From VRUE01 sp963702175 (GTDB lineage: Bacteria; Actinomycetota; Thermoleophilia; Solirubrobacterales; 70-9), in the NCBI GenBank assembly GCA_963702175.1, contig OY969721.1, positions 992,001 to 1,056,000 on the forward strand: a DNA stretch of 64,000 nucleotides, in the 5' to 3' direction. The translations under genes were made by a program, and so were the position numbers. This document shows positions 52,246 through 61,658 of this stretch, piece after piece. A model generated the notes under the pieces. That model had not been told where the DNA came from and made no database searches. It saw only the letters and a list, made by a program, of their open reading frames with translations. How positions within the stretch are numbered: the first letter of the stretch is position 1; every line of letters starts with the position of its first letter.

Positions 52246-53682
52246 ATGAAGGTGGATCTGAGCCCAGCTGCGCTGCCCGAAGTCGAGGCCGACCTGCTCG
52301 TCGTCGGGCTCTATGACGGCGACGAGCTGCCCGAGGAGCTGGCTTCGACCGCCGGCGCGGGCGACGCCAAGGGCGCTTATAAGAAGCTGATGCTGCTCCA
52401 TCCCGAGCGTCCTGGGCGGGTGCTGGTCGTCGGGCTGGGCAAGCGCGAGGAGATGGACGCCGAGCGAGCCCGGATTGCGGCGGCGCTGGCTGCCCGCGAG
52501 GCAAAGCGCCTCAAGGCAGTCTCGATCGCCTGGGCGCTGCCTCAGTCCGCCGACGACGAGGCAACCGCCGCCGCGCTGGTCACCGGGACGATCCTCGGCG
52601 GCTGGAGCTTCGACCGCTATCGCAGCCGGGACCCCGAGGATCCGCCGCCGACCCAGATCGAGACCCTGGCCGTGCTCGCCGACGATGCCCTCGCCGGGGC
52701 GGTCGAGGCGGCGCGGGTCTGCGCCGAGGCGCAGAACCGCGCTCGCGACCTGCAGAGCCTTCCCTCCAACGTCGCCACTCCCTCCTACCTGGCCCAGCGC
52801 GCCGAAGAGATTGCTGCCGCCCACAACGCAGTCAGCGTCGAGGTCCTGGGACGCGAGCAGATCGCCGCCAAGGAGATGGGCGGGCTGGTCGCGGTCAGCC
52901 AGGGAACGGAGGAGGAGCCGAAGCTGATCGTGCTGCGCTACTCGGGCGGAGGGACCGGCTCCACCCTCGGCTTCGTCGGCAAGGGGGTCACCTTCGACAC
53001 CGGTGGAATCTCGCTGAAGCCCTCGGGGTCGATGCACGAGATGAAGATGGACATGTCGGGCGCCGCAGCGGTGCTGGAGGCGGTCGGCGCGATCGCCGAG
53101 CTCGGACTCCCCGTAGACCTAATTGCGGTCGTCCCTTCGACCGAGAACATGCCCTCCGGCACCGCGATCAAGCCCGGCGACATCATCACCCAGTACAACG
53201 GCAAAACGGTCGAGGTCAACAACACCGACGCCGAGGGCCGCCTGATCCTCGCCGACGCGCTCGCCTACGCGGTCGAGCTGGGAGCGGAGCGCGTCGTCGA
53301 CGTCGCCACCCTGACCGGAGCAGTGATGATCGCCCTCGGCTCGACCTACGCCGGGCTGATCGCCAACGACGACGAGCTGGCCGGCGAGGTCGAGGAGGTC
53401 GGACGCGAGACCGGCGAGCTGGTCTGGCGGCTGCCGCTCCACCCTGAGTACAAGGACCTGACCAAGGGCACGGTCGCCGACCTCACCAACGCCTCGGCTA
53501 AGCGCAAGGCGGGGACGATCTACGCCGGCTCCTTCCTCGAGGAGTTCGTCGGCGAGACGCCCTGGGCGCATGTCGACATCGCTGGCACCGCCTGGGACGT
53601 CGGCCGCGAGTACACCGGCAAGGACGCCAGCGGCTTCGGCGTCCGCCTCCTGGTCGAGCTCGCTCGCAAGCTGGGCGACTGA
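52246..53682 (+). CDS. pepA: Leucyl aminopeptidase (M17)
   Basis: 478-residue di-zinc exopeptidase. N-terminal macro-like domain (ADLLVVGLYDGDELPEELA..VLVVGLGKREEMDAERAR). Catalytic domain: LGFVGKGVTFDTGGISLKPSGSMHEMKMDMSGAAAVLEAV, with metal ligands Lys/Asp, and NNTDAEGRLILADALAYAVELG, the M17 signature, followed by ATLTGAVMIALGSTYAGLIAND. Divergent from the thiolase; converges on the thioesterase with four bases between stops. Confidence 0.96.
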   Translation: MKVDLSPAALPEVEADLLVVGLYDGDELPEELASTAGAGDAKGAYKKLMLLHPERPGRVLVVGLGKREEMDAERARIAAALAAREAKRLKAVSIAWALPQSADDEATAAALVTGTILGGWSFDRYRSRDPEDPPPTQIETLAVLADDALAGAVEAARVCAEAQNRARDLQSLPSNVATPSYLAQRAEEIAAAHNAVSVEVLGREQIAAKEMGGLVAVSQGTEEEPKLIVLRYSGGGTGSTLGFVGKGVTFDTGGISLKPSGSMHEMKMDMSGAAAVLEAVGAIAELGLPVDLIAVVPSTENMPSGTAIKPGDIITQYNGKTVEVNNTDAEGRLILADALAYAVELGAERVVDVATLTGAVMIALGSTYAGLIANDDELAGEVEEVGRETGELVWRLPLHPEYKDLTKGTVADLTNASAKRKAGTIYAGSFLEEFVGETPWAHVDIAGTAWDVGREYTGKDASGFGVRLLVELARKLGD

Positions 53683-53686
53683 CTCT

Positions 53687-54280
53687 TTACTCGCCGCCGA
53701 GCAGCATGCAGGTGGCGCTGCCATGCGCCAGCAGCTTGCCGCTCTCGGCCGAGGTAAGGCTGGCCTCGGCGGTGGCCTGGCGGCGACCGCGATAGAGGAC
53801 GTTGGCCTCGCAGAGCACACGGCCGGTGTCGCGGGTGATCGGCCGCACGTACTTGGCCTCGAGCCCGAGCGAGGTGTAGGCGACACCGGAGGGCAGGGTG
53901 GTGTGGACCGCGCAGCCCAGAGCCGAGTCGAGCAGGGTCGCGGCATAACCGCCGTGGACGACGCCGATTGGGTTGTAGTGCTCCTCACCAGGTTCGCCGG
54001 CGAAGACTGCTCGCCCCTCCCCCAGCTCGATCGGACCCATCCGCATCGTCACCGCAATCGGCGGCGGTGGCAGCTTGCCGGCGACGATCGCTTCCATGTA
54101 CTCCATGCCTGTCATCGTCGCCCCGGCGGCCGCCGTCGGCACCGGGTCCTGCCAGACCAGGGTGCGGTCACGGGTCGTCTCCGGTGAGGCCTCGGCGAAG
54201 ACGAGCGCGGCGTCGACCGCGGTGCCGCCTTCCCGTGCCGCAGCGACGATTCGTTCCTCGGTGGCGCCGTCCTGGCTCAT
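53687..54280 (-). CDS. PaaI-like hotdog-fold thioesterase
   Basis: 197 residues. The hotdog core is in the C-terminal 130: YNPIGVVHGGYAATLLDSALGCAVHTTLPSGVAYTSLGLEAKYVRPITRDTGRVLCEANVLYRGRRQATAEASLTSAESGKLLAHGSATCMLL. HGGYAATLLDSA is the usual substrate helix with its catalytic-type residues. Acts on acyl-CoAs, plausibly sparing CoA in aromatic or fatty acid breakdown. The N-terminal 55 residues are extra. Start overlaps the stop of the small basic ORF upstream (four bases). Confidence 0.87.
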   Translation of the reverse strand: MSQDGATEERIVAAAREGGTAVDAALVFAEASPETTRDRTLVWQDPVPTAAAGATMTGMEYMEAIVAGKLPPPPIAVTMRMGPIELGEGRAVFAGEPGEEHYNPIGVVHGGYAATLLDSALGCAVHTTLPSGVAYTSLGLEAKYVRPITRDTGRVLCEANVLYRGRRQATAEASLTSAESGKLLAHGSATCMLLGGE

Positions 54281-54486
54281 CTACTTCCCCCACGCCTAAT
54301 CGCGTCCCGCTCACGCGCGGGACGGCGGCTTGCCGGGTAGAGCAGGTCCGCCGTGATCTCCTCCTGGCTTATCGAGACCCGCGGGGCCTTGACTCGGTGG
54401 TGATGCCTGGATTTAGGGATCAGCCTCATCGCGATACCTCCGTTCTGGTCGCTGACTTCGTGTTTCTTCGCCATATGCGCGAACAA
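54277..54486 (-). CDS. Small basic hypothetical protein
   Basis: 69 residues, or 65 if started at the second Met (54472-54474): MAKKHEVSDQNGGIAMRLIPKSRHHHRVKAPRVSISQEEITADLLYPASRRPARERDAIRRGG. Strongly basic, no span, no known family. Its stop overlaps the thioesterase start, and the start region lies between arms of a 12-base inverted repeat (CGCTGACTTCGT at 54450-54461, ACGAAGTCAGCG at 54489-54500). Divergent from the HxlR gene. Confidence 0.4.
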   Translation of the reverse strand: MFAHMAKKHEVSDQNGGIAMRLIPKSRHHHRVKAPRVSISQEEITADLLYPASRRPARERDAIRRGGSR

Positions 54487-54507
54487 AAACGAAGTCAGCG
54501 GCGGCGT

Positions 54508-54559
54508 CAGTTGTTTGAAGCAACTGCACCCTAGCCGAATGAGTTGCTTGATGCAACTC
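54508..54559. promoter_or_regulatory. Two similar operator dyads upstream of the HxlR gene
   Basis: CAGTTGTTTGAAGCAACTG (54508-54526) and GAGTTGCTTGATGCAACTC (54541-54559) share GTTG-N7-CAAC with centres 33 bases apart, about three helical turns, so two dimers could bind one face. They lie between the divergent small gene and the regulator. Confidence 0.65.
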
Positions 54560-54579
54560 TGTGTGCGAAGATCACAATC

Positions 54580-55068
54580 GTGCTCCGCAACGACTATCCA
54601 GACCAGGTCTGCTCTATCGCCCGCTCACTGGAGGTCATCGGCGAGCGCTGGACGCTGTTGATCGTCCGTGATGTGATGAACGGCAACCGCCGCTTCGACG
54701 AGCTGCAGAAAGGCCTCGGCATCGCCCGCAACGTGCTCTCGGCTCGACTGCAGCGCCTGATCGAGGAGGACATCCTCGAGCGTCGCGCCTACCAGACCTC
54801 CCCCGAGCGCTTCGAGTACTTCCTGACCGAGAAGGGGCTCGACCTCTGGCCGGCGCTGGTGTCGCTGCTCGCTTGGGGCGACCGCCACTCCCCCACCGCG
54901 GGCGGTCCGCCGATGCTGATCGTGCACAAGGAGTGCGGCGGCCGGGTCAGCGACCGCGGCATCTGCGAGAGCTGCGGCAAGGTCCTGCACGCGCGCGACG
55001 CCCGACCCGTCCCAGGCCCCGGCCTGGCAGCTGCCGCCGAGAAGGCCGCGGCGCTCGCGGCGCGCTAG
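54580..55068 (+). CDS. HxlR-family transcriptional regulator
   Basis: 162 residues from the GTG at 54580, chosen because the HxlR domain starts soon after (VLRNDYPDQVCSIARSLEVIGERWTLLIVRDVMNGNRRFDELQKGLGIARNVLSARLQRLIEEDILERRAYQTSPERFEYFLTEKGLDLWPAL). The Cys near residue 9 is conserved in many HxlR proteins. The C-terminus has a small zinc-ribbon-like end (HKECGGRVSDRGICESCGKVL) and an Ala-rich tail. Likely represses itself, the divergent thioesterase genes and perhaps the downstream aldehyde dehydrogenase. Confidence 0.9.
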   Translation: MLRNDYPDQVCSIARSLEVIGERWTLLIVRDVMNGNRRFDELQKGLGIARNVLSARLQRLIEEDILERRAYQTSPERFEYFLTEKGLDLWPALVSLLAWGDRHSPTAGGPPMLIVHKECGGRVSDRGICESCGKVLHARDARPVPGPGLAAAAEKAAALAAR

Positions 55069-55118
55069 CTTTGGCTGTACAGCCAGGCGATCAGGGCTAA
55101 CAGCGAGGAGAGACGAGC

Positions 55119-56555
<1,437 letters not shown>

Positions 56556-56563
56556 GCTTGCGA

Positions 56564-56657
56564 GCCGGCGGGTCCTGTCGCCGCAGGGGACCCACCACCC
56601 CCTGCGGTAGCTAAAGCTTCCTCGGGGGCGGTCCCCCCTACGGCGCCACCCGCCGGC
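56564..56657. repeat. Inverted-repeat intergenic element, family C copy 2
   Basis: Outer arms GCCGGCGGGT (56564-56573) and ACCCGCCGGC (56648-56657) are perfect; inside, CCGCAGGGG pairs with CCCCTGCGG and GGGGG with CCCCC. Shares GCGGGTCCTGTCGCCG with the element at 3571. Between aldehyde dehydrogenase and acyl-CoA dehydrogenase genes; could terminate the former. Confidence 0.6.
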
Positions 56658-56691
56658 AGACACGCCTCAGTTGACAGCTAGGCTCCCGCCC

Positions 56692-57837
56692 GTGGATTTC
56701 GAGCTTTCAGACGAGCAGCGGCTGCTGCGCGACACCGTGCGGGACTTCGCCCGCCAGGAGGTCGCGCCGGTGGCGGAGGAGCTGGACCGCGAGAAGCGGT
56801 TCCCCTACGAGATCGTCGCGAAGATGGGCGGGCTCGGGCTGATGGGGATCCCGTTCCCGCAGGAGTACGGCGGCGGCGGCGCGGACACGCTGTCCTACGT
56901 GCTCGCGGTCGAAGAGCTGGCCCGAATCGACTCTTCGGTCTGCATCACGATGGCCGCCCACACCTCGCTCGGCACGATGCCGATCTACCTCTGGGGGACA
57001 GACGAGCAGAAGGCTGAGTGGCTGCCGCGGCTCTGCAGCGGCGAGCGCCTCGCCTCCTTCGGACTGACCGAGCCCGAGGCCGGCTCCGACGCCGGCAACG
57101 TGCGCACGACGGCGAAGCTCGAGGACGGCGAGTGGATCGTCGACGGGGCGAAGCAGTTCATCACCAACTCGGGCACCGAGATCTCCGGCTGCGTTTCGAT
57201 TACCGCCGTCACCGGTGAGGCCAACGGGCGCAAGGAGATCTCCAACCTGATCGTGCCCAACGGAACCCCCGGCTACGAGGCAGGCGAGCCCTACCGCAAG
57301 ATGGGCTGGAACGCTTCTGACACGCGGCCGCTCTCCTTCGACGACTGCCGCGTGCCGGAGTCCAGCCTGCTCGGCCGCCGTGGCGATGGCTTCAAGAACT
57401 TCCTCCACATCCTCGACGGCGGTCGCATCGGCGTCGCCGCGATGGGCGTGGGACTCGCCCAGGGCGCCCTCGACGAGGCGCTCTCCTACGCCAAGGAGCG
57501 CCAGGCGTTCGGCCAGCCGATCGCCAAGTTCCAGTCGATCCAGGCGAAGATCGCCGACCTCTCAGCCCAGATCGAGGCGGCCCGCCTGCTCACCTGGCGC
57601 GCCGCACTGGAGAAGGATGCAGGCAAGTCGTTCACACTGACCGCGGCTCAGGCGAAGCTGATCACCGGCCGCCTCGCGGTGCGCGCGACCGAGGAGGCGG
57701 TCCAGATCCACGGCGGCTACGGCTACATCGAGGAGTACCCCGTCTGCCGCTTCTACCGCGACGCCAAGATCCTCACGATCGGTGAGGGCACCGACGAGGT
57801 GCAGCAGATGGTGATCGCGCGCCAGCTCGGCTGCTGA
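56692..57837 (+). CDS. Acyl-CoA dehydrogenase
   Basis: 381-residue FAD enzyme that introduces the alpha,beta double bond in acyl-CoA and hands electrons to EtfAB. GTG start at 56692 (VDFELSDEQRLLRDTVRDFARQEVAPVAEELDREKRFPYEIV). FAD motifs SFGLTEPEAGSDAGNVRTTA and AKQFITNSGT; C-terminal AKLITGRLAVRATEEAVQIHGGYGYIEEYPVCRFYRDAKILTIGEGTDEVQQMVIARQL with the usual catalytic Glu in the final motif (GEGTDE/ YIEE region). Short-chain type by appearance. Convergent with the PRC-barrel gene. Confidence 0.94.
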   Translation: MDFELSDEQRLLRDTVRDFARQEVAPVAEELDREKRFPYEIVAKMGGLGLMGIPFPQEYGGGGADTLSYVLAVEELARIDSSVCITMAAHTSLGTMPIYLWGTDEQKAEWLPRLCSGERLASFGLTEPEAGSDAGNVRTTAKLEDGEWIVDGAKQFITNSGTEISGCVSITAVTGEANGRKEISNLIVPNGTPGYEAGEPYRKMGWNASDTRPLSFDDCRVPESSLLGRRGDGFKNFLHILDGGRIGVAAMGVGLAQGALDEALSYAKERQAFGQPIAKFQSIQAKIADLSAQIEAARLLTWRAALEKDAGKSFTLTAAQAKLITGRLAVRATEEAVQIHGGYGYIEEYPVCRFYRDAKILTIGEGTDEVQQMVIARQLGC

Positions 57838-57915
57838 GATCTACCGGATCCTGAACCCGCTCATAGTGGAACGAGACTACCTAAAACTGGGGTACTTTGC
57901 AACTAAAATCGGTGA

Positions 57916-58317
57916 TCAGGCCGGCCGCGACGTAACGGCGCCCTCGGGCCGCCTGGCGACCTCGGCCGCCCGTCCGACTTTCTCGCCGATCCCATAGTGG
58001 GCGCAGATCGCCAGCTCGTGCTCGCGCAGCAGGGGGCGGGTCGGGTCGACCGCGGGCGCGCTGCGGAGCGCCTCCCGCCCATGAGCAACCCAGACGCGAC
58101 CGGCGCCGCCGGCGCAGTTGCGCAGGGGAACGGCGACGAGCTTGGTGCGGCGGCGGCCGAGCTTGGCGATTAGCCAAACCACCTCGCCCCCCTCGACGTC
58201 CAGGTAGAGGCTGTGGACCTTGCCTCCGATGCGGCTGCCGTCGAGCTCGTCGAGCTCGAAGCCGACCCAGCGGCTCGCCTCCTCGAGTGCGGGTGGCGCA
58301 ACCGCCGGCTCAGCCAT
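57916..58317 (-). CDS. PRC-barrel-like protein downstream of meaB
   Basis: 133 residues from ATG 58315-58317. The first 75 residues, ASRWVGFELDELDGSRIGGKVHSLYLDVEGGEVVWLIAKLGRRRTKLVAVPLRNCAGG, look like a PRC barrel (beta-strands with the DLDG-type turn and conserved G-K-V). The rest is a short helical part ending in a basic tail. PRC barrels bind RNA or metals in several systems; the role here is unknown. Start overlaps the meaB stop by eight bases, so it is translationally coupled to it. Confidence 0.6.
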   Translation of the reverse strand: MAEPAVAPPALEEASRWVGFELDELDGSRIGGKVHSLYLDVEGGEVVWLIAKLGRRRTKLVAVPLRNCAGGAGRVWVAHGREALRSAPAVDPTRPLLREHELAICAHYGIGEKVGRAAEVARRPEGAVTSRPA

Positions 58318-59272
58318 CGGCCTGCCTCTCCAGCAGCTCGGAGGCAGCGCTGGCCGGATCGAGCTCACGCCGCACCACCCGTTCCAGCAGCTCTTCGGTC
58401 CCCGGGTCGCCGGCGGCAGTCGCCTCCAGTCGCCGCCGCATCCGCGAGGCCGCGATCCCAAGCACCTCATTGCGCAGGTTGCGGGCGCGGCGCTCTTCCA
58501 GCGTTCCCTTCTCCTCGATAAAGGCGCGGTGCTCATCGATCGCAGCGGCCAGCTCGGCAACCCCCTCGCCACGCGCCGCCTCGGTACAGAGAATCGGCAC
58601 CTGCCAGCTCTCCGGATCGTGGGAGAGCGCGAGGACGCTGCGTACCTCGCGCACCATCGTGTCGGTCATCGGGTGGTCGGCCTTATTGACGACGATCACG
58701 TCGGGGATCTCCATCACCCCAGCCTTGAGAGCCTGGATCGAGTCACCAGAGCCGGGCATCAGCGCCAACACGATCGTGTCGGCGTGGTCAACGATGTCGA
58801 CCTCTGCTTGGCCAACGCCGACGGTCTCGATCAGCACGTCATCCTTGCCGGCGGCGTCCATCGCCAGCGCCACCTGAAGCGCGGCCTCAGAGAGACCGCC
58901 AAGCGCGCCCCGCGAAGCCATCGAACGAATGAAGACGCCGGGGTCGAGGAAGTGGTCGGAGAGCCGGATCCGGTCGCCGAGGAGCGCGCCGCGGGTGAAG
59001 GGACTCGAGGGGTCGATCGAGAGCACGGCGACCTGCCGCTCGGCCTTGCGCAGCTCAGCGGTGAGTGCCCCGATAAGAGTGCTCTTCCCCACTCCCGGCG
59101 GGCCGGTGAAGCCGACGATCCGCGCCTTGCCGGTCCGCGGGTAGACCTCGCGCACCAGCTCCCAGCCAGCCGGGTCGTCGGACTCGATCAGCGTGATCGC
59201 CCGCGCCAGCGCGCGCTTGTCGCCTGCGACAAGGCGCTCCGCGAGCGAGGCTTGTCTGGCGGTGTCAGCCAC
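58310..59272 (-). CDS. meaB: Methylmalonyl-CoA mutase-associated GTPase MeaB
   Basis: 320-residue G3E GTPase that gates cobalamin loading and protects the mutase. Walker A GFTGPPGVGKSTLIGAL (about 55-70), switch region VLSIDPSSPFTRGALLGDRIRLSDHFLDPGVFIRSMASRGALGGLSEAAL, Walker B DDVLIETVGVGQAEVDIVDHAD and base-specificity NKAD. C-terminal dimerisation helix present. Upstream of the PRC-barrel gene and eight kilobases from the mutase, which it serves. Confidence 0.95.
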   Translation of the reverse strand: MADTARQASLAERLVAGDKRALARAITLIESDDPAGWELVREVYPRTGKARIVGFTGPPGVGKSTLIGALTAELRKAERQVAVLSIDPSSPFTRGALLGDRIRLSDHFLDPGVFIRSMASRGALGGLSEAALQVALAMDAAGKDDVLIETVGVGQAEVDIVDHADTIVLALMPGSGDSIQALKAGVMEIPDVIVVNKADHPMTDTMVREVRSVLALSHDPESWQVPILCTEAARGEGVAELAAAIDEHRAFIEEKGTLEERRARNLRNEVLGIAASRMRRRLEATAAGDPGTEELLERVVRRELDPASAASELLERQADG

Positions 59273-59301
59273 GGGGCGCTGAGTCTAGAGTCCCCGCCGC
59301 C

Positions 59302-59964
59302 GTGATCCGCATGACCCGCTTCCTCGCCCGCAACGGCATGCTGTCGCCGAAATACGCACGCCTGCTCGGCCGCTGGGTGCGCCGACGCCTCCTCACCCGG
59401 GCCGGCTGGCGCTGGCGAACCGATGGGCCGGTCTTCTTCGGCCGCGGCCTGGAACTGCAGATCGCCCGCGGCGCCCGGGTCGAGTTCGGGCGCTTCGTCT
59501 GGGTCGGCGACGGGACGAAGGTCCGCTGCCACGAGGGCGCGGTCGAGATTGGCGCCAAGACGGTGCTTGGGCAAGAGTGCACGATCTCCGCCTACAAGCG
59601 GGTGCGAATCGGCGAGCAGTGCGTGATCGCCGACCGGGCGATGTTCATCGACTTCGACCACGGCGTGGTCGAAGTCGAGCGGCCGATCCGCGTGCAGGGG
59701 ATCTACACGCGCGACGTCGAGGTCGGCTCCAACGTCTGGATCGGCTACGGCGCCTGCATCCTGCGCGGTGTCCGCATCGGCGACAACTCGATCATCGGGA
59801 CCAACTCGGTGGTGACCAAGGACGTCCCCGCCAACGCCGTCGTCGCCGGCATCCCGGCCCGGATCATCCGCATGCGCGACGCGCCGCAGCAGTTGCGCTG
59901 GGACGATCCGGTCGAGCCCGACCCGGAGGCCTGGACGACCATGCAGCCACCGTCGCAAGGCTGA
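59302..59964 (+). CDS. Hexapeptide-repeat (LbH) acyltransferase
   Basis: 220 residues from a GTG. A short helical start, then left-handed beta-helix repeats from about residue 50: ARGARVEFGRFVWVGDGTKVRCHEGAVEIGAKTVLGQECTI and VGSNVWIGYGACILRGVRIGDNSIIGTNSVVTKDVPANAVVAGIPARIIRMRD. The His in FDHGVVEVE matches the catalytic position of maltose/sugar O-acetyltransferases. Transfers an acyl group from CoA to a sugar or glycan; divergent from meaB. In the neighbourhood of the glucan genes it could acylate that polysaccharide (inference). Confidence 0.85.
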   Translation: MIRMTRFLARNGMLSPKYARLLGRWVRRRLLTRAGWRWRTDGPVFFGRGLELQIARGARVEFGRFVWVGDGTKVRCHEGAVEIGAKTVLGQECTISAYKRVRIGEQCVIADRAMFIDFDHGVVEVERPIRVQGIYTRDVEVGSNVWIGYGACILRGVRIGDNSIIGTNSVVTKDVPANAVVAGIPARIIRMRDAPQQLRWDDPVEPDPEAWTTMQPPSQG

Positions 59965-59987
59965 GGCGGTCGCTGCTATAACACCGG

Positions 59988-60449
59988 ATGATGCGTATTG
60001 TCTGCAAGACAGAACAGTCAATCAAGGATGAGCTCCAGTCAAGACGGTCCGCTCATGAACGGTCCCCGTCAAGACAGTTGTCAAGAGGTGGTAGACAGAC
60101 CGATCGCGGTCGCGTTCCGCCTGTGGCGCGACTCCGGCGGAGCCCCAAGAATGCGACGGTGGACGTCGCCCGCCACTTCGGCAGGAACCTCGCACGCTGC
60201 CGTAAACGCGCCAACCTCTCGCAAGAAGAGTTGGCGGTTCGCGCCTCGCTGCACAGGACCGCGGTGGGGCAGATCGAGCGGGGAGAACGCGTCGCCCGCG
60301 TCGACACGCTGATCAAGCTCGCGGGCTCGCTCGAGATCCCACCCGGCGAACTACTCGAGGGAATGGGCTGGGACCCGGGCGGCACCCGGCTCGGTCAGTT
60401 CAGCGCGGCGAACGACTCCAGCGGAGCCGAGGCCCAGCAGGTCGCTTAG
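59988..60449 (+). CDS. XRE-family DNA-binding protein
   Basis: 153 residues if started at ATG 59988, where TATAAC 6 bases upstream would fit a leaderless transcript; a GTG at 60159 gives a 96-residue protein without the Arg/Ser-rich front. The HTH is FGRNLARCRKRANLSQEELAVRASLHRTAVGQIERGERVARVDTLIKLAGSLEIPPGELLEGM. A single-domain repressor-like regulator. The 5-prime part contains several GTCAAGA direct repeats (60038, 60068, 60080) and GTCT GCA AGAC (60000-60010), which may be its own operator. Next to the glucan operon. Confidence 0.7.
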   Translation: MMRIVCKTEQSIKDELQSRRSAHERSPSRQLSRGGRQTDRGRVPPVARLRRSPKNATVDVARHFGRNLARCRKRANLSQEELAVRASLHRTAVGQIERGERVARVDTLIKLAGSLEIPPGELLEGMGWDPGGTRLGQFSAANDSSGAEAQQVA

Positions 60450-61646
60450 TTAGGCGGGGTCCAGCTTGGCGCCGGCGAGATCGGCGTAGAGGGAGGTCGT
60501 CTGCTCGGCCACGTCCCCCCAGTCGAAGCGACGCAGGTGCTCATAGGCTTCGGCGACGAGGCGGCGGCCGAGCTCGTCGTCGCAGAGGACGCGGATCGCG
60601 ACCTCTGCCAGGGCGTCGGGGTCGTGGGCGCGGAAGCGGAGGCCGGCCTCCTCGTGGGGGACGACCTCGCGCAGCCCGCCGGTGTCGGCGACGATGCAGG
60701 GACAGCCTGACGCCATCGCCTCCAGCGCGACCAGCCCGAAGGGCTCATATATCGACGGGACCACGGTGAGATCGGCGATCCGGTAGAGCGAGTGCAGGAC
60801 GTCGTCGCCGATCCAGCCGAGGAAGGTGCCGTGATCCATCAATCCCAGATCCTGCGCTTGCTTGTGCAACTCCGCCTCGTGGGTACCGGAGCCGGCGACC
60901 AGGAACCGCGTCCCAGGCGCCTCTTCGATCAAGCGGGGCATCGCCTCTAGGGCCAGCTGGAAGCCCTTCTCATAGACCAGCCTCCCGATCAGCAGCACCA
61001 GCTTCTCCTCCGGCGCGGCGAACTCGGAGCGCAGCCGCTTCAGCTCGGCCGGATCCTGTGGTTGGAGGTCGTCCGGGTCGATACCGTTTGGGATTACGGT
61101 CACCCGCTCCTCCTCGACGCCGAAGATGTCGACGATCTGCTCGCGCATGTAGTGAGAACAAGCGATCACTCGCTCCGAGCGATTCGTGATCCAGCGCTCG
61201 ACCCCGTGGATGTAGGACTGCGGGTGCTTGTCGACCCAGCCCTGGTGACGGCCGTGCTCGGTGGCGTGGATGGTCGTCACCAGCGGCGCCCCGAAGCGCT
61301 TGGCGAGGTGATCGCAGGCGTTGGCGACCAGCCAGTCGTGGCCGTGGACGAGGTCGAAGCTGTAGCGGTCACCGAGCTCGACCCCGGCGGCGAGCATGTC
61401 CGAGTTCATCCGCTCGACCCAGGCGACGAACTCGCCCAAGTCGGTCGGGCGCTTCGGCTCGCGGATGCGATGGATGGTGACGCCACCCCGGCTCTCCTCC
61501 GCCGGCGACTCTTCGCCGCCGCGGGTAAGGACGTGGACCTCGACTTCGCGCTCGACTAGAGCCTCGGAGAGCTTGCGGACGTGGCGGGCCAGGCCGCCCT
61601 CGATCAGCGGCGGGTACTCCCAGGAGAGGATCAGGACGCGGGTCAT
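60450..61646 (-). CDS. GT4 glycosyltransferase, alpha-1,4-glucosyltransferase-like (Rv3032 type)
   Basis: 398-residue GT-B enzyme. N-terminal MTRVLILSWEYPPLIEGGLARHVRKLSEAL (GGLxRHV is the acceptor/donor loop of glycogen synthase-like GT4), FDLVHGHDWLVANACDHLAKRFGAPLVTTIHATEHGR, then IPNGIDPDDLQP, LLIGRLVYEKGFQLALEAM and the E-x7-E motif SIYEPFGLVALEAMASGCPCIVADTGGL. Closest in layout to Rv3032, which extends the glucan of methylglucose lipopolysaccharide. Third gene of a methyltransferase, GH57, GT4 run. Confidence 0.85.
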   Translation of the reverse strand: MTRVLILSWEYPPLIEGGLARHVRKLSEALVEREVEVHVLTRGGEESPAEESRGGVTIHRIREPKRPTDLGEFVAWVERMNSDMLAAGVELGDRYSFDLVHGHDWLVANACDHLAKRFGAPLVTTIHATEHGRHQGWVDKHPQSYIHGVERWITNRSERVIACSHYMREQIVDIFGVEEERVTVIPNGIDPDDLQPQDPAELKRLRSEFAAPEEKLVLLIGRLVYEKGFQLALEAMPRLIEEAPGTRFLVAGSGTHEAELHKQAQDLGLMDHGTFLGWIGDDVLHSLYRIADLTVVPSIYEPFGLVALEAMASGCPCIVADTGGLREVVPHEEAGLRFRAHDPDALAEVAIRVLCDDELGRRLVAEAYEHLRRFDWGDVAEQTTSLYADLAGAKLDPA

Positions 61647-61658
61647 CGTCGGGCGGAG

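Noticed and set aside
50959..53037. Thiolase open frame extended upstream to 53037
   Set aside because: The first 298 codons are antisense to pepA; the thiolase N-terminus MPNTVILGTARTPFG marks the real start at 52143.
57842..57915. Possible terminator or regulatory element between acyl-CoA dehydrogenase and PRC-barrel genes
   Set aside because: No stable inverted repeat could be drawn in this 75-base AT-richer gap.
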